NCBI GenBank assembly: GCA_019636815.1
Contig: JAHBWT010000047.1
Span: forward strand, 1-33,283
Direction of reading: 5' to 3'
DNA from: Nitrospira sp.
GTDB lineage: Bacteria > Nitrospirota > Nitrospiria > Nitrospirales > Nitrospiraceae
Length of the DNA stretch: 33,283 bases
The translations under genes and the position numbers were made by a program. Below, piece after piece: positions 32,048-33,283 of the stretch; the stretch's first letter is position 1, and each line of letters begins with the position of its first letter. Below the pieces are notes generated by a model. That model worked only from the letters and a program-made list of their open reading frames with translations. It was not told the DNA's origin and did not search any database.

Positions 32048-32710
32048 CTAGGCGTGCTCCGTCATGAACCATCCGGCGATCGACAACCGGCGATGCTGTC
32101 CCGCTGTGGGGTCGACACGGCAAATCCTGTGATAGCGAGGTACGGTAAACATGACGAGCGTTCCTGGACGAGGTTCGATGCAATGGGTCGGCACAAGGTC
32201 ACCGCAGTCCGAAGATTGACCTTCGCGCCTCGCATAGATGATGAGTTCCCCACCCCAATCGGGCCGCCATTCTTCATGGACATACGTGACGATTGCGATT
32301 CGACGCCGCAGTGATGGGCGACCTGCAGTGAGTCGTCCTTGATCGGTATCATTATGAGTTAAGAGACAATCGCCCGCCGAGTAGGAGTAGTAGCTAAACC
32401 CTACATGACGCCCGATAATATTCTGGAAGGACTCGATGTATTCTTGAATGCACGGAAGCCGCAACCGCGAGAGAAAATGCTCGGCCTCTGCCGATTCGAT
32501 TTCAGCTTTTGCCCAGTTGCCTGAATTGGGGAAATCCTCCCGAACGTTCGGTAGATCGGACAGACTCTTCCAGCCAGCCTGGTTTATCCCTTCACGAAAG
32601 AACTGGCGCTCCTCGGCGGACCAAAAGTTTTCCACCACGAGCACCGGCTTGGTCTGCAATGAGACAGACGATAACTCGGCCCCCCCTATCGTTGATTCTG
32701 AAAGAGTCAT
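32048..32710 (-). CDS. 2OG-Fe(II) oxygenase, PKHD/prolyl-hydroxylase-like
   Basis: A dioxygenase of 220 residues that would use iron and 2-oxoglutarate to hydroxylate a protein, peptide or small molecule in the cytoplasm. The double-stranded beta-helix motifs are in place: H119 and D121 (THND), the distal H194 (PRYHR), and the 2OG-binding Arg R208 (HRRLSIAGW). DWGGELIIYA, also typical, precedes the distal His. No signal peptide is seen. It is convergent with the response regulator and about 140 bases from the RRM gene downstream in its own direction of view. The substrate is unknown. Confidence 0.88.
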   Translation of the reverse strand: MTLSESTIGGAELSSVSLQTKPVLVVENFWSAEERQFFREGINQAGWKSLSDLPNVREDFPNSGNWAKAEIESAEAEHFLSRLRLPCIQEYIESFQNIIGRHVGFSYYSYSAGDCLLTHNDTDQGRLTAGRPSLRRRIAIVTYVHEEWRPDWGGELIIYARREGQSSDCGDLVPTHCIEPRPGTLVMFTVPRYHRICRVDPTAGQHRRLSIAGWFMTEHA

Positions 32711-32790
32711 AATTGGTCACCATCTGACGATGAGAGTTCTTCAGCTTCCCTTCGGACCCAATTATTCCCCCCGTTCAGGTCACAAAAAAG

Positions 32791-32818
32791 AAGGGGTGCC
32801 ACTCACATGGCACCCCTT
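32791..32818 (-). terminator. Rho-independent terminator for the RRM gene
   Basis: An 11-bp perfect stem, AAGGGGTGCCA (32791-32801) and TGGCACCCCTT (32808-32818), around a six-base loop. On the minus strand it is followed by a T-rich run, ending the RRM gene (33179-32847). An opposite-strand A/T pattern could make it work both ways. Confidence 0.85.
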
Positions 32819-32846
32819 TATTCTACTTACACATGCAGTTCGTCAA

Positions 32847-33179
32847 TTACCAGCGGTCGCGCTTGCCGCCGCCTCCGCTCCGGCCGCCGCCGCCACCGAA
32901 TCCACCACGACCACCGCCACCTGTGCGCGGTTCTTGGGGCCGTGCTTCATTGACTGTAAGAGTCCGGCCACCCATCTCCGAACCGTTGAGGGCCGTAATC
33001 GCAGCTTGAGCTTCGGCATCCGAGGACATTTCCACAAAGCCGAATCCTCTGGATTGGCCGGTGAATTTATCCGTAATAATTCGCGCCGAGGCCACTGCGC
33101 CATGGACCGCGAATAAGTCACTCAATTGCTGCTCGGTCGCCGAATACGGCAACCCACCGACATAGATCTTCGAACCCAT
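32847..33179 (-). CDS. RRM RNA-binding protein with Gly-rich tail
   Basis: An RNA-binding protein of 110 residues. The RRM has RNP2 as IYVGGL (5-10) and RNP1 as SRGFGFVEM (43-51), with the two Phe side chains of the RNA face kept. Residues about 86-110 are glycine-rich with RGG-like and arginine repeats, a tail that strengthens RNA binding and is typical of the cyanobacterial and Nitrospirota cold-responsive Rbp proteins. A strong Shine-Dalgarno sequence (AAAGGAGG) precedes the ATG by about eight bases. A terminator follows the gene. It differs from the tail-less RRM gene at 13816. Confidence 0.94.
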   Translation of the reverse strand: MGSKIYVGGLPYSATEQQLSDLFAVHGAVASARIITDKFTGQSRGFGFVEMSSDAEAQAAITALNGSEMGGRTLTVNEARPQEPRTGGGGRGGFGGGGGRSGGGGKRDRW

Positions 33180-33283
33180 CGGGGTTCCTCCTTTAAAATA
33201 ATGACATTGTCTTGAGCACGAGGAACGGGGAAGGAGCGGGCCGAAGACGCGATCGCTGCAGCGACTTAGGTCTGACTTCCGAC

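Overview
The window looks like chromosomal DNA of a Gram-negative, moderately GC-rich bacterium. An outer-membrane efflux lipoprotein, an undecaprenyl/phospholipid/MEP block and two RRM proteins fit the phylum Nitrospirota (a Nitrospira-like organism). That placement is an inference from gene content and order; no rRNA or other marker confirms it. I see no tRNA, rRNA, CRISPR array, insertion sequence or phage gene.

Region 1 (1-7750) is housekeeping: tldD on the minus strand, then the conserved plus-strand run uppS-cdsA-dxr-rseP-proS, covering lipid-carrier and phospholipid precursors, the MEP isoprenoid pathway, envelope stress proteolysis and tRNA charging. Region 2 (7950-12790) has a secretion/pilus ATPase with an added N-terminal GAF domain, a probable lytic transglycosylase remnant, two PilZ proteins and a DEAD-box RNA helicase. 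Region 3 (12790-17550) is accessory. It holds small unknown proteins, a minimal RRM protein, a zinc-ribbon protein, a NuoI-like ferredoxin coupled to a PsiE-like membrane protein, several very small ORFs with good ribosome binding sites, and a secreted-protein gene broken by two single-base frameshifts.

Region 4 (17550-21130) has a KimA/APC-type transporter coupled to a secreted PKD-like protein, then a DUF2059-like protein. Region 5 (21190-31430) has an HExxH-type putative peptide hydroxylase with a small cysteine-containing ORF overlapping its start. It is followed on the other strand by an NFACT protein, a FhlA-like sigma-54 activator, and a tightly overlapped operon: an unknown protein, a DevC-like permease, an ATPase, an HlyD-like adaptor and a TolC-like outer-membrane factor. 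Region 6 (31500-33283) has a single-domain response regulator, a 2OG-Fe(II) oxygenase, a rho-independent terminator and an RRM protein with a glycine-rich tail.

The leads I rate highest are the small ORF joined to the HExxH enzyme, with a peptide-type exporter nearby; the orphan NuoI/PsiE pair among tiny membrane ORFs; a hairpin that buries the ribosome binding site of one PilZ gene; and the doubly frameshifted secreted-protein gene.
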